NCBI GenBank assembly: GCA_022641735.1
Contig: JALCDQ010000002.1
Location: 124,001 to 188,000, forward strand
Direction: 5' to 3'
Source of the DNA: Prevotella sp.
Lineage (GTDB): Bacteria; Bacteroidota; Bacteroidia; Bacteroidales; Bacteroidaceae
Length of the DNA: 64,000 bases
A model generated the notes under the pieces. The model saw only the letters and a program-made list of their open reading frames with translations. It searched no databases and was not told where the DNA came from. Made by a program: the position numbers and the translations under genes. This document shows, in pieces, positions 44,797 to 53,324 of the stretch (positions are counted from its first letter, which is position 1; every line of letters begins with the position of its first letter).

Positions 44797-47517
44797 TTAT
44801 TCCTCAATTGCTGCCTGAGCGGCCGCTAATCTTGCTATTGGCACTCTGAAAGGTGAGCAACTAGCATAATTAAGACCCAACTTAGCGCAGAATTTAACGG
44901 AACTTGGCTCGCCTCCATGCTCACCACAGATACCTGTACGCAGGTTTGGACGAACGCTACGGCCCTTCACTACTGCCATCTTGATAAGCTGTCCAACACC
45001 CTCCTGGTCAAGAACCTGGAATGGATCGACCTTCAATATCTTCTTGTCAAGATATACTGGGAGGAATGAAGCGATGTCATCACGGCTATAACCGAACGTC
45101 ATCTGCGTCAAGTCATTGGTTCCAAAGGAGAAATACTCTGCCTCTGAAGCAATCAAATCAGCAGTAAGAGCAGCACGAGGAATCTCTATCATCGTACCAA
45201 TCTCAAACGGAATACGGATGCCATATTCATCAAATGTACGCCTTGAGCTCTTCAAAATCACGGCTTTCTGCTGACGGAACTCAGCAACAGTACCAATCAG
45301 AGGAACCATAATCTCAGGTCTTGGATCATGTCCTTCTTGCTTCAATTCACAAGCAGCACTGATGATAGCACGTGTCTGCATGGCTGTAATCTCAGGGAAT
45401 GTAATGCCCAAACGGCAACCACGATGACCGAGCATAGGGTTGTTTTCTGCCAAAGAAGCCACACGACGATGGATTACTTCTAGAGAAACGCCCATCTCAT
45501 CTGCCATAACTTGTTGTCCCTCTTTATCATGAGGTACGAATTCATGCAATGGAGGGTCAAGCAAACGGATATTTACTGGTAGTCCGTCCATAGCCAAGAG
45601 GATTCCCTTGAAGTCAGCTTTCTGATAAGGCAACAGTTTATTGAGTGCTAACTCACGACCTTCCGGTGTGTCGGCAAGAATCATTTCACGCATGGCGATA
45701 ATCTTCTTATCGTCAAAGAACATGTGCTCTGTACGTGTAAGACCAATACCTTTGGCGCCAAAAGCACGGGCAACTTCAGCATCATGAGGAGTATCTGCAT
45801 TGGTGCGAACCTGCAATTTGGTATATTTGTCGCAAAGGTCCATCAATTCCTTGAAGTCTCCACTCAATTCAGCAGCCTTTGTAGGAACTTCGCCAGCATA
45901 CACCTGACCTGTTGAACCATTGAGTGACAGATAGTCACCTTCTTTATATACTACACCGTCGATTTCAACGGTCTTTGTCCTATAATCTACATTAATAGAA
46001 CCAGCACCAGAAACACAGCATTTACCCATACCACGTGCAACCACTGCAGCGTGAGAAGTCATTCCACCACGAGCAGTCAGAATGCCTTCGGCAGCTGACA
46101 TACCAGCAAGGTCTTCCGGTGATGTTTCTATACGCACCATCACCACTTTATGACCATCTTTATGCCAAGCCTCTGCATCGTCAGCATGGAAGACTATCTG
46201 TCCGCAAGCTGCACCCGGAGAAGCTGGAAGGCCTTGTGTGATTACCTTTGCTTTCTGCAATGCTATTTTGTCAAATACAGGATGGAGCAATTCATCGAGT
46301 TTCTGAGGCTCGCAACGCTCTATAGCTGTTTTTTCATCAATCATTCCTTCATGAAGCAAGTCCATGGCAATCTTCACCATTGCTGAACCCGTACGCTTTC
46401 CATTACGAGTCTGGAGGAACCACAGCTTGTTTTCCTGCACTGTGAACTCCATATCCTGCATATCATGATAATGATGTTCAAGTTTATCTTGAAGCTCATT
46501 CAGCTGATTGTAAATCTCAGGCATTGCCTCTTCCATGGAAGGATATTTGCTTGCGCGCTCCTCTTCAGAAATTCCAATACGATTTGCCCAACGCCGAGAG
46601 CCTTCTATAGTAATCTGCTGAGGAGTACGAATACCTGCCACAACATCCTCACCTTGTGCATTTACAAGATACTCACCACTGAAGATATTCTCGCCATTAC
46701 CAGCATCACGGCTGAAGCAAACACCTGTTGCAGAGGTGTCACCCATGTTTCCGAAGACCATAGCCATCACGGAAACAGCTGTACCCCACTCGTCAGGAAT
46801 GCCTTCCATCTTACGATAAAGGATTGCACGCTCGTTCATCCAACTGCGGAAAACGGCACAAATGGCACCCCAAAGCTGTTCGATAGGGTCTGTTGGGAAG
46901 TCTTTGCCAGTACGTTTCTTGATTGCTTCCTTGAACAGTTTCACCAGTTTTTTCAGCTCATCAACGTTCAAATCCTTATCAAGCTTGATGTCGCGCTCAG
47001 CTTTCACTTGCTCAATGATTTCCTCAAACGGGTCAATATCCTCTTTATTTTCAGGCTTCATTTCAAGCACTACATCGCCATACATCTGTACGAAACGACG
47101 ATAAGAATCGTAAACGAAATGTGGATTTTGGGTCTTTGCAACCATTCCTTCAGCCACTTCATCATTCAATCCAAGGTTAAGAATGGTATCCATCATACCT
47201 GGCATTGATGCACGAGCACCTGAACGCACACTGACAAGCAATGGATTTTTGGCATCTCCAAACTTAGATTTCATCAGGTCTTCAATGTGTTTGACTGCGG
47301 CTGTTACATCAGTATTAAGGATTTCCATGATTTTCTCTTGGCCTACTTTATAATATTCATTGCAGCAGGCTGTCGTGATAGTAAATCCTGGAGGTACAGG
47401 AACCCCTATCAAGTTCATCTCAGCAAGGTTGGCACCTTTGCCGCCAAGCTCTTCACGCATTTGTGCATTACCTTCGGCCTTACCATTTCCGAAAAGGTAG
47501 ACTCTTTTTTCGCTCAT
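44797..47517 (-). CDS. ppdK: Pyruvate, phosphate dikinase
   Basis: Interconverts pyruvate, ATP and phosphate with PEP, AMP and pyrophosphate. The N-terminal ATP-grasp domain begins with YLFGNGKAEGNAQMREELGGK and GANLAEM. The central phosphohistidine domain has GGMTSHAAVVARGMGKCCVS with the catalytic His in the TSHA motif. The C-terminal PEP-binding barrel has FGTNDLTQMTFGYSRDD and the acid/base Cys near GICGEHGG. The length of 906 is typical. The consensus promoter at 47555-47586 faces rlmD. The pyrophosphate link to HppA downstream is suggestive only. Confidence 0.97.
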   Translation of the reverse strand: MSEKRVYLFGNGKAEGNAQMREELGGKGANLAEMNLIGVPVPPGFTITTACCNEYYKVGQEKIMEILNTDVTAAVKHIEDLMKSKFGDAKNPLLVSVRSGARASMPGMMDTILNLGLNDEVAEGMVAKTQNPHFVYDSYRRFVQMYGDVVLEMKPENKEDIDPFEEIIEQVKAERDIKLDKDLNVDELKKLVKLFKEAIKKRTGKDFPTDPIEQLWGAICAVFRSWMNERAILYRKMEGIPDEWGTAVSVMAMVFGNMGDTSATGVCFSRDAGNGENIFSGEYLVNAQGEDVVAGIRTPQQITIEGSRRWANRIGISEEERASKYPSMEEAMPEIYNQLNELQDKLEHHYHDMQDMEFTVQENKLWFLQTRNGKRTGSAMVKIAMDLLHEGMIDEKTAIERCEPQKLDELLHPVFDKIALQKAKVITQGLPASPGAACGQIVFHADDAEAWHKDGHKVVMVRIETSPEDLAGMSAAEGILTARGGMTSHAAVVARGMGKCCVSGAGSINVDYRTKTVEIDGVVYKEGDYLSLNGSTGQVYAGEVPTKAAELSGDFKELMDLCDKYTKLQVRTNADTPHDAEVARAFGAKGIGLTRTEHMFFDDKKIIAMREMILADTPEGRELALNKLLPYQKADFKGILLAMDGLPVNIRLLDPPLHEFVPHDKEGQQVMADEMGVSLEVIHRRVASLAENNPMLGHRGCRLGITFPEITAMQTRAIISAACELKQEGHDPRPEIMVPLIGTVAEFRQQKAVILKSSRRTFDEYGIRIPFEIGTMIEIPRAALTADLIASEAEYFSFGTNDLTQMTFGYSRDDIASFLPVYLDKKILKVDPFQVLDQEGVGQLIKMAVVKGRSVRPNLRTGICGEHGGEPSSVKFCAKLGLNYASCSPFRVPIARLAAAQAAIEE

Positions 47518-47554
47518 AATTTGGATATATTTTTATGTTTTCTCTATTTCTGTG

Positions 47555-47586
47555 CAAAGATACCTTATTTTTATAGAATATGCAAA
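47555..47586 (-). promoter_or_regulatory. ppdK promoter
   Basis: Minus-strand TTTG (47586-47583), a 20-nt spacer and TATCTTTG (47562-47555), an excellent match. Confidence 0.8.
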
Positions 47587-47687
47587 TATTTAAGTAGAAA
47601 ATTGCTATCTCGACTTTGCATTTTTGATTATTTAAATAATTATAAACTAAAAAGAGACACCAGAAGGCTATATTCGCAAATTATTTG

Positions 47688-47695
47688 TAACTTTG
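47688..47695 (+). promoter_or_regulatory. rlmD -7 box
   Basis: TAACTTTG, 23 bp before the ATG at 47719. It excludes the longer upstream frame as the true start. Confidence 0.65.
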
Positions 47696-47718
47696 CACTC
47701 AAATTAAAAATTCATAAG

Positions 47719-49143
47719 ATGACAAGAAATCGCAAACCTTTACCTATATTAGAAGGTGTAACTATAGAAAGTGTAGCTGCTGAAGGCAAATGCTTAGCGC
47801 ATGTGGACGACATGGTGGTATTTGTTCCTTTTGTAGTACCGGGTGATGTTGTGGACCTTCAAGTAAGGAAAAAGCGGCATCGCTATTGTGAAGCTGAAGT
47901 CATCAAATTCATTCAATACAGCACTATTCGCCAGCAACCTATGTGCAAGCATTTTGGAATATGCGGCGGATGCAAGTGGCAAAACCTGCCTTATGACGAG
48001 CAACTCAAAGCCAAACAACAACAGGTGTTTGACCAATTAACGCGTATTGGAAAGATAGAACTTCCTGAGTTCCACCCTATTATGGGCTCTGTGAAGACCA
48101 AGGAATATCGCAATAAACTTGAATTCGGATGTTGCAATAAACGATGGTATACCCGCGAAGAACTCCAGAAATTGCCTTCTGATGCTGGCTTAACGGAAGG
48201 TGGCATCGGATTTCATATCACTGGTGCTTTCGATAAGATTTATCCTATCCGGAAATGCTGGCTGATGGACGACCTTCACAATGAAATCCGCAATGAAATT
48301 TCCACGTATGCCAAAGAGACGGGCATGAGTTTTTATGACCTCAGAGAGCAACATGGATTACTGCGCAATCTGATGTTCCGCACCTCCAATACGGGCGAAT
48401 GGATGCTGCTCATTCAGTTTCATTTTGATGAAGAAGGTGATGAAGAAAAGGCTAAAGGATTACTTCAGCACATAGCCGATAAATTTCCTCAAATCAGTTC
48501 ATTAATCTATGTGGACAATCAAAAAGGAAACGACACCATCGGAGATTTGGATTTGATAACTTTCAAAGGAACAGACTTCATCTATGAAAAGATGGAAAAC
48601 CTGAAATTCAAAGTAGGTCCGAAGAGCTTTTATCAAACCAATACCGAGCAGGCTTATCATCTTTATTGTGTAGCTCGCAAGTTTGCGGCATTGACAGGCA
48701 AAGAACTCGTTTATGACCTCTATACAGGAACGGGTACTATCGCTAACTTCATTGCTGACAAGGCAAAGAAGGTCATCGGCATCGAATATGTTCCTGAAGC
48801 TATCGAAGACGCCAAAGTAAACAGCGAAATCAACGGAATTGACAATACGCTTTTCTTTGCGGGTGACATGAAAGACCTGCTGACGGATGAATTCATCCAA
48901 AAACATGGAAAGCCCGACGTCATCATCACCGACCCTCCACGCGCAGGTATGCACCCCGATGTGGTGCGCGTCATCATGAATGCAGCACCGGAAAGGCTTG
49001 TTTATGTCAGTTGCAATCCAGCGACTCAGGCGCGCGACCTTGCTCTTCTCGACCCTATGTATAAGGTAGCAGAAGTGCAACCCGTTGATATGTTTCCGCA
49101 TACTCCGCATGTTGAGAATGTCGTCCTGCTTATCAGAAAATAG
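47719..49143 (+). CDS. rlmD: 23S rRNA (uracil1939-C5)-methyltransferase
   Basis: A 474-residue RNA uracil methyltransferase. A TRAM domain occupies residues 1-65. The iron-sulphur ligands are Cys76, Cys82 and Cys85 (CKHFGICGGC) plus Cys180 (KCWLMDD). The SAM site has YDLYTGTGTIANFIADKAK (about 332-350), and the catalytic Cys432 is in YVSCNPATQARD. The frame is open to 47287, but the promoter at 47688 and the TRAM start fix Met at 47719. It is more like the RlmD/RumA family than TrmA. Array H follows 30 bp after the stop. Confidence 0.93.
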   Translation: MTRNRKPLPILEGVTIESVAAEGKCLAHVDDMVVFVPFVVPGDVVDLQVRKKRHRYCEAEVIKFIQYSTIRQQPMCKHFGICGGCKWQNLPYDEQLKAKQQQVFDQLTRIGKIELPEFHPIMGSVKTKEYRNKLEFGCCNKRWYTREELQKLPSDAGLTEGGIGFHITGAFDKIYPIRKCWLMDDLHNEIRNEISTYAKETGMSFYDLREQHGLLRNLMFRTSNTGEWMLLIQFHFDEEGDEEKAKGLLQHIADKFPQISSLIYVDNQKGNDTIGDLDLITFKGTDFIYEKMENLKFKVGPKSFYQTNTEQAYHLYCVARKFAALTGKELVYDLYTGTGTIANFIADKAKKVIGIEYVPEAIEDAKVNSEINGIDNTLFFAGDMKDLLTDEFIQKHGKPDVIITDPPRAGMHPDVVRVIMNAAPERLVYVSCNPATQARDLALLDPMYKVAEVQPVDMFPHTPHVENVVLLIRK

Positions 49144-49172
49144 GCAGGTCTAACAAGTTGACTGCAATTAAG

Positions 49173-49260
49173 ATTGTAAAAGGTTATCTTTTACGGCCTA
49201 AACAGATACCTTTTACCCCCTAAAAGATAACCTTTTAGAGAGTAAAAGACGGTCTTTTAC
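49173..49260. repeat. 22-bp palindrome array H (four units)
   Basis: Units start at 49173, 49195, 49217 and 49239. Their cores are TAAAAGGTTATCTTTTA, TAAACAGATACCTTTTA, TAAAAGATAACCTTTTA and TAAAAGACGGTCTTTTA. Nineteen bases on, TGATAATCAAAGATTT (49280-49295) matches the flank motif exactly. Here the flanking genes read rightward, yet the C-rich linkers are again on the + strand. Confidence 0.9.
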
Positions 49261-49456
49261 AGACTTGCTAATAATCATCTGATAATCAAAGATTTATGAA
49301 GCGCAGAGATGGCCATAAGATTCATTCTTTTGAAAAGGATAAAAGCAAGGCAATAGAGTCATCAAAAGGCACTATAAAAATAGGTGTAAATCCTTTTGGA
49401 AAAAATCTTTCTGTAAAAAAATTGCAAAATGTTATACAACTTTCAGATTTTTTTTG

Positions 49457-49464
49457 TATCTTTG
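49457..49464 (+). promoter_or_regulatory. -7 box of the porin gene
   Basis: TATCTTTG, 56 bp before the ATG at 49520; no clear -33 element at the usual spacing. Confidence 0.6.
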
Positions 49465-49519
49465 CATTTAGTAACAATTTTGAAATAACCAAGACGAAAC
49501 ATCTAAACAATCTGAGTTA

Positions 49520-50644
49520 ATGAAAAAATATTTTATTACAGCGTTATTGGCTCTAATCGTATTTTCTGCCAATGCACAAGAGAAAAAGGTATCCTGGATA
49601 AACAATGTCAAACTGTCTGGCTATGGTATAACCGAATATCAGTATAGCGGACAAGACGGCGCAAAGTCCAACTCGTTCAATCTACGCTTGGCTCGTATAT
49701 CACTCGATGGCCGTATCTTGCAGGATTTCTATTGGAAAGCGCAGATTCAGTTCAACGGAAATACCTCGACTTTAGGAAGTTCACCTAAGGTAGTCGATTT
49801 GTTTTCAGAGTGGCAAAAGTTTGATTTCTTCCGTATTAAAATAGGTCAATTCAAGAATCCATTCACTTTTGAAAACCCAATGCACCCTATCGACCAGGGA
49901 TTTATCGGCTATGGACAGGTAGTACAGAAGCTGGCAGGATTTTCCGACCGTGCCGGTGGACACAGTTCCAATGGCCGTGACATCGGTTTGCAGTTCCAAG
50001 GCGATTTCCTCAAGAATGCCAAAGGACGCAACCTCCTTCATTATCAGATTGGAGTTTTCAATGGCCAAGGCATCAACGTGAAAGATGTTGACGAGCAGAA
50101 AAACATCATCGGAGGTGTTTGGGTAATGCCTGTTGCAGGCATGCGCTTAGGTGCTTTTGGATGGACCGGCTCTTATGCACGCAAAGGAACTTGGTCGGAT
50201 GAAGCAGATGGAGCAACTCATACGGGTATTCGAAAACTTCAGCAACGCCGTTATGCCTTTTCAGCAGAATATGTAGCCGATGACTGGACATTCCGCTCAG
50301 AATACGCTCATTCCACAGGTTTGGCATTCGCAAAAGCGCTGAATAACACGGATGATGCAACTTCCACAAATTGCAATCTCAGCACCAATGGTGATCAGGC
50401 ACAAGGTGTTTATGCACTTGTCATTGCTCCTATCATTAAGAACAAATTCCATGCAAAAGCCCGTTATGACATGTTTCAGCCTTCTGGTGATGCCAGCAAG
50501 CAAAAGACAGTCTATGAAGCAGGTTTGGATTATGAATTCCACCATAATTTCGAGATTAGCGGCATCTATGCGTTCGTCAATGACCACAGTCTTGCCAAAC
50601 ATAATTATAATATGATAGATGTGCAGGTTTCATTCAGATTTTAG
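49520..50644 (+). CDS. Outer-membrane porin (OprO/OprP-like)
   Basis: A 374-residue protein with a signal peptide (1-19, ending SANAQ) and a long beta-rich chain ending VSFRF, typical of outer-membrane barrels. The segments LRLARISLDGRILQDFYWKA, RIKIGQFKNPFTFEN and GRDIGLQFQGDF match phosphate-selective porins of the OprO/OprP family. The physiological substrate in Bacteroidota members is not established. It ends at a strong terminator and is probably monocistronic. Confidence 0.88.
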   Translation: MKKYFITALLALIVFSANAQEKKVSWINNVKLSGYGITEYQYSGQDGAKSNSFNLRLARISLDGRILQDFYWKAQIQFNGNTSTLGSSPKVVDLFSEWQKFDFFRIKIGQFKNPFTFENPMHPIDQGFIGYGQVVQKLAGFSDRAGGHSSNGRDIGLQFQGDFLKNAKGRNLLHYQIGVFNGQGINVKDVDEQKNIIGGVWVMPVAGMRLGAFGWTGSYARKGTWSDEADGATHTGIRKLQQRRYAFSAEYVADDWTFRSEYAHSTGLAFAKALNNTDDATSTNCNLSTNGDQAQGVYALVIAPIIKNKFHAKARYDMFQPSGDASKQKTVYEAGLDYEFHHNFEISGIYAFVNDHSLAKHNYNMIDVQVSFRF

Positions 50645-50666
50645 GTCTGAATAGCTGATAACAAGG

Positions 50667-50696
50667 ATAGCGCCCGCAAATTGGGCGCTATTTTTG
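50667..50696 (+). terminator. Rho-independent terminator of the porin gene
   Basis: ATAGCGCCC (50667-50675) pairs with GGGCGCTAT (50683-50691) around a 7-nt loop and is followed by TTTTG, 22 bp after the stop. Confidence 0.92.
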
Positions 50697-50722
50697 TATA
50701 AACACAAAAATTTCTTGTAAAA

Positions 50723-50756
50723 TTTGAACAAGTAATCTAAAAAAATTGTATATTTG
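50723..50756 (+). promoter_or_regulatory. hppA promoter
   Basis: TTTG (50723-50726), a 22-nt spacer and TATATTTG (50749-50756). The leader would be about 44 nt. Confidence 0.7.
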
Positions 50757-50806
50757 TCTCAAAATAAATCTAAAATCATTAATAATTAACTAGAAATCGA
50801 ACAACT

Positions 50807-52999
50807 ATGAACATTCCACTCGTTTTTTGGCTGGTTCCTATTGCCAGCGTTGCAGCCTTGACTATGGCTTGGGTTTTCTTTAAGAAAATGATGGTCGCAG
50901 ATGAAGGCACACCGAGAATGAAAGAAATTGCAGAGTATGTGCGCAAAGGCGCTATGGCCTACTTGAAACAGCAGTACAAAGTAGTACTGATTGTTTTCAT
51001 TATCCTCGCACTCATTTTTGCCTTTATGGCTTATGTGCTCAAAGTGCAGAATCCATGGGTACCATTTGCATTCCTTACGGGTGGATTCTTCTCAGGCTTG
51101 GCTGGTTTCTTTGGCATGAAAACAGCCACTTATGCAAGCAGTCGCACTACAAATGCTACCCGTAAAGGACTCGATGCAGGCCTTAAAATCGCCTTCCGCT
51201 CAGGTGCCGTCATGGGTCTAGTCGTTGTAGGCCTTGGCTTGCTTGACATTGCCTTATGGTTCTTAATTCTGAGTGCATTCTATCATGAAGGACAAGCAGC
51301 ACTGATAACCATCACTACCACCATGTTAACCTTTGGTATGGGTGCTTCCACACAGGCTCTGTTTGCCCGTGTCGGTGGAGGTATCTACACGAAAGCAGCC
51401 GACGTGGGTGCTGACATTGTAGGCAAAGTGGAAGCCGACATCCCAGAGGATGACCCACGCAATCCTGCAACGATAGCTGATAATGTCGGAGATAATGTTG
51501 GAGATGTTGCCGGTATGGGTGCCGACCTTTATGAAAGTTATTGCGGAAGTATACTTTCCACAGCAGCTCTAGGAGCTACAGCTTTTGCGCTTGATGGTGA
51601 CATGCAGCTGAAAGCCGTCATTGCCCCAATGATTATTGCCGCAGTTGGTATCTTCCTTTCGTTGATTGGCATATTCCTTGTTCGCACAAAAGAAGGTGCA
51701 TCAATGAAGGATTTACTGCACTCGCTGGCTATCGGGACGAATTCCAGCGCCATTCTTATTGCTTTCGCAACCTTTGCAATCCTATATTTATTAGGTATAG
51801 AGAACTGGCTCGGTGTTTCATTCTCTGTCATCAGTGGATTAGGTGCCGGAGTAATCATCGGACAAGCAACGGAATATTACACATCTCACAGCTATAAGCC
51901 CACTCAGAAGATTGCTGAAGCCGGACAAACAGGCTCTGCAACAGTTATTATCAAAGGTATCGGAACAGGTATGATTTCCACCTGCATCCCAGTCATCACG
52001 ATTTCTGTCGCCATCATGCTTAGTTACCTTTGTGCCAATGGATTCGACCTCTCCATGAGTGCAACATCCATTTCTCACGGACTTTATGGAATCGGTATAG
52101 CAGCTGTAGGTATGCTTTCTACTTTAGGCATCACTTTGGCTACTGATGCTTACGGCCCTATTGCTGATAATGCAGGTGGCAATGCCGAAATGAGTGAGTT
52201 GGGTGAAGAAATCCGTCAGCGTACAGACGCCCTTGATGCACTTGGCAATACCACAGCAGCCACAGGTAAAGGTTTTGCCATTGGCTCAGCTGCTCTCACA
52301 GCATTAGCTTTACTAGCCTCATACATTGAAGAGATTAAAATTGCTATGGCCCGTTCAGGTGTCATGATAGAGGACTTAAAAGGCGATTTGATAACGGCAA
52401 CAAATGCAACAATTCCTGATGTCATGAATTTCTTCCAGGTGAATCTAATGAATCCGAAAGTGTTAATCGGAGCTTTCATCGGTGCCATGGCAGCATTCCT
52501 TTTCTGTGGACTAACAATGGAAGCTGTCGGACGTGCCGCGTCGAAGATGGTGTTAGAAGTTCGTAGACAATTTAGAACCATTGCGGGGATTCTTGAAGGT
52601 AAAGCAACTCCTGATTATGGCCGCTGCGTGGAGATTTCCACTAAAGCCGCTCAGCACGAAATGGTATTCCCTGCACTTCTTGCCATCATCATCCCTATTA
52701 TCGTAGGTATCATTCTTGGTGTAGCAGGTGTTTTGGGACTTCTGGTAGGAGGTTTGGCGGCAGGTTTTACCTTAGCTGTTTTCATGGCTAATGCCGGAGG
52801 AGCTTGGGATAATGCTAAGAAGATGGTCGAAGAAGGCAACTTTGGAGGCAAAGGAAGTTTCACTCACAAAGCCACTATTGTTGGAGATACGGTGGGAGAC
52901 CCATTCAAAGACACATCAGGGCCAAGTCTAAACATCCTCATTAAGCTTATGTCAATGGTCAGCATCGTAATGGCTGGACTCACTGTCGCATTTATGTGA
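50807..52999 (+). CDS. hppA: Membrane pyrophosphatase, K+-stimulated type
   Basis: A 730-residue integral membrane pyrophosphatase with about 16 spans that couples PPi hydrolysis to ion transport. The substrate-site segment [20 protein letters not shown] and the acidic block [20 protein letters not shown] are intact, as is the C-terminal [16 protein letters not shown]. At the position that separates K+-dependent from K+-independent forms, [10 protein letters not shown] has Ala (codon 52256-52258), where independent enzymes have Lys. This favours the K+-stimulated class, many of which pump Na+; the ion is inferred. It is followed by the poly-His gene, which has its own promoter. Confidence 0.95.
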   Translation: MNIPLVFWLVPIASVAALTMAWVFFKKMMVADEGTPRMKEIAEYVRKGAMAYLKQQYKVVLIVFIILALIFAFMAYVLKVQNPWVPFAFLTGGFFSGLAGFFGMKTATYASSRTTNATRKGLDAGLKIAFRSGAVMGLVVVGLGLLDIALWFLILSAFYHEGQAALITITTTMLTFGMGASTQALFARVGGGIYTKAADVGADIVGKVEADIPEDDPRNPATIADNVGDNVGDVAGMGADLYESYCGSILSTAALGATAFALDGDMQLKAVIAPMIIAAVGIFLSLIGIFLVRTKEGASMKDLLHSLAIGTNSSAILIAFATFAILYLLGIENWLGVSFSVISGLGAGVIIGQATEYYTSHSYKPTQKIAEAGQTGSATVIIKGIGTGMISTCIPVITISVAIMLSYLCANGFDLSMSATSISHGLYGIGIAAVGMLSTLGITLATDAYGPIADNAGGNAEMSELGEEIRQRTDALDALGNTTAATGKGFAIGSAALTALALLASYIEEIKIAMARSGVMIEDLKGDLITATNATIPDVMNFFQVNLMNPKVLIGAFIGAMAAFLFCGLTMEAVGRAASKMVLEVRRQFRTIAGILEGKATPDYGRCVEISTKAAQHEMVFPALLAIIIPIIVGIILGVAGVLGLLVGGLAAGFTLAVFMANAGGAWDNAKKMVEEGNFGGKGSFTHKATIVGDTVGDPFKDTSGPSLNILIKLMSMVSIVMAGLTVAFM

Positions 53000-53006
53000 T
53001 AATTAA

Positions 53007-53038
53007 TTTGGTAATTTAAAATATATTATTTATCTTTG
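53007..53038 (+). promoter_or_regulatory. Promoter of the poly-His gene
   Basis: TTTG (53007-53010), a 20-nt spacer and TATCTTTG (53031-53038). The implied transcript start near 53045 fixes translation at 53069 rather than 53036. Confidence 0.8.
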
Positions 53039-53068
53039 CAAAAACATAAAAAGCAAGGGGTAAAAGAA

Positions 53069-53257
53069 ATGGATGAATACATAGAACATCACCACCACCA
53101 TCACCACCATCACGTTGATGATTCTGAAGTTTTTAAAAGAAAAAGTTTAAGTGCACAGAAGCGCAGGAAAATCATATCAAATGTAACGTTTACTGCACTT
53201 TGCATCATTGCACTAATTATTATTATAGCAGTGGTGTGGATGTATACAGCAGAATAA
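53069..53257 (+). CDS. 62-residue membrane protein with natural nine-His run
   Basis: I do not recognise this family. The product begins MDEYIE and then has nine consecutive His encoded by mixed CAT and CAC codons. VDDSE, a basic segment (KRKSLSAQKRRK) and one C-terminal membrane span (about residues 38-58) follow. The topology predicts the His-rich and basic part in the cytoplasm. A metal-binding or buffering role is possible. It has its own strong promoter and terminator. Its place directly after hppA may be functional, but the sequence does not prove this. Confidence 0.8.
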   Translation: MDEYIEHHHHHHHHHVDDSEVFKRKSLSAQKRRKIISNVTFTALCIIALIIIIAVVWMYTAE

Positions 53258-53258
53258 A

Positions 53259-53294
53259 AAAAAGGAGGCTCGCAAAATCGCAAGCCTCCTTTTT
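53259..53294. terminator. Bidirectional terminator between poly-His gene and polysaccharide operon
   Basis: AAAAAGGAGGCT (53259-53270) pairs with AGCCTCCTTTTT (53283-53294), extended by GC pairs past one mismatch, with T-runs leaving on both strands. Confidence 0.93.
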
Positions 53295-53324
53295 ATAACT
53301 AATTCATAGAATCAGCAACTTAAT

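Larger units (their letters stand above)
49144..49519. other. Intergenic region with array H and the porin promoter
   Basis: Holds array H (49173-49260), a flank motif (49280-49295) and the -7 box at 49457-49464. A 74-residue open frame (49296-49520) crosses the promoter and looks spurious. Confidence 0.7.

Noticed and set aside
46465..47208. 247-residue rightward frame opposite ppdK
   Set aside because: Antisense to a strongly conserved housekeeping gene, with a low-complexity His/Cys-rich translation typical of a shadow frame.
49296..49520. 74-residue rightward open frame before the porin
   Set aside because: The porin -7 box and a poly-T tract lie within it, the sequence lacks domain features and it ends on the porin start; it is probably leader DNA.
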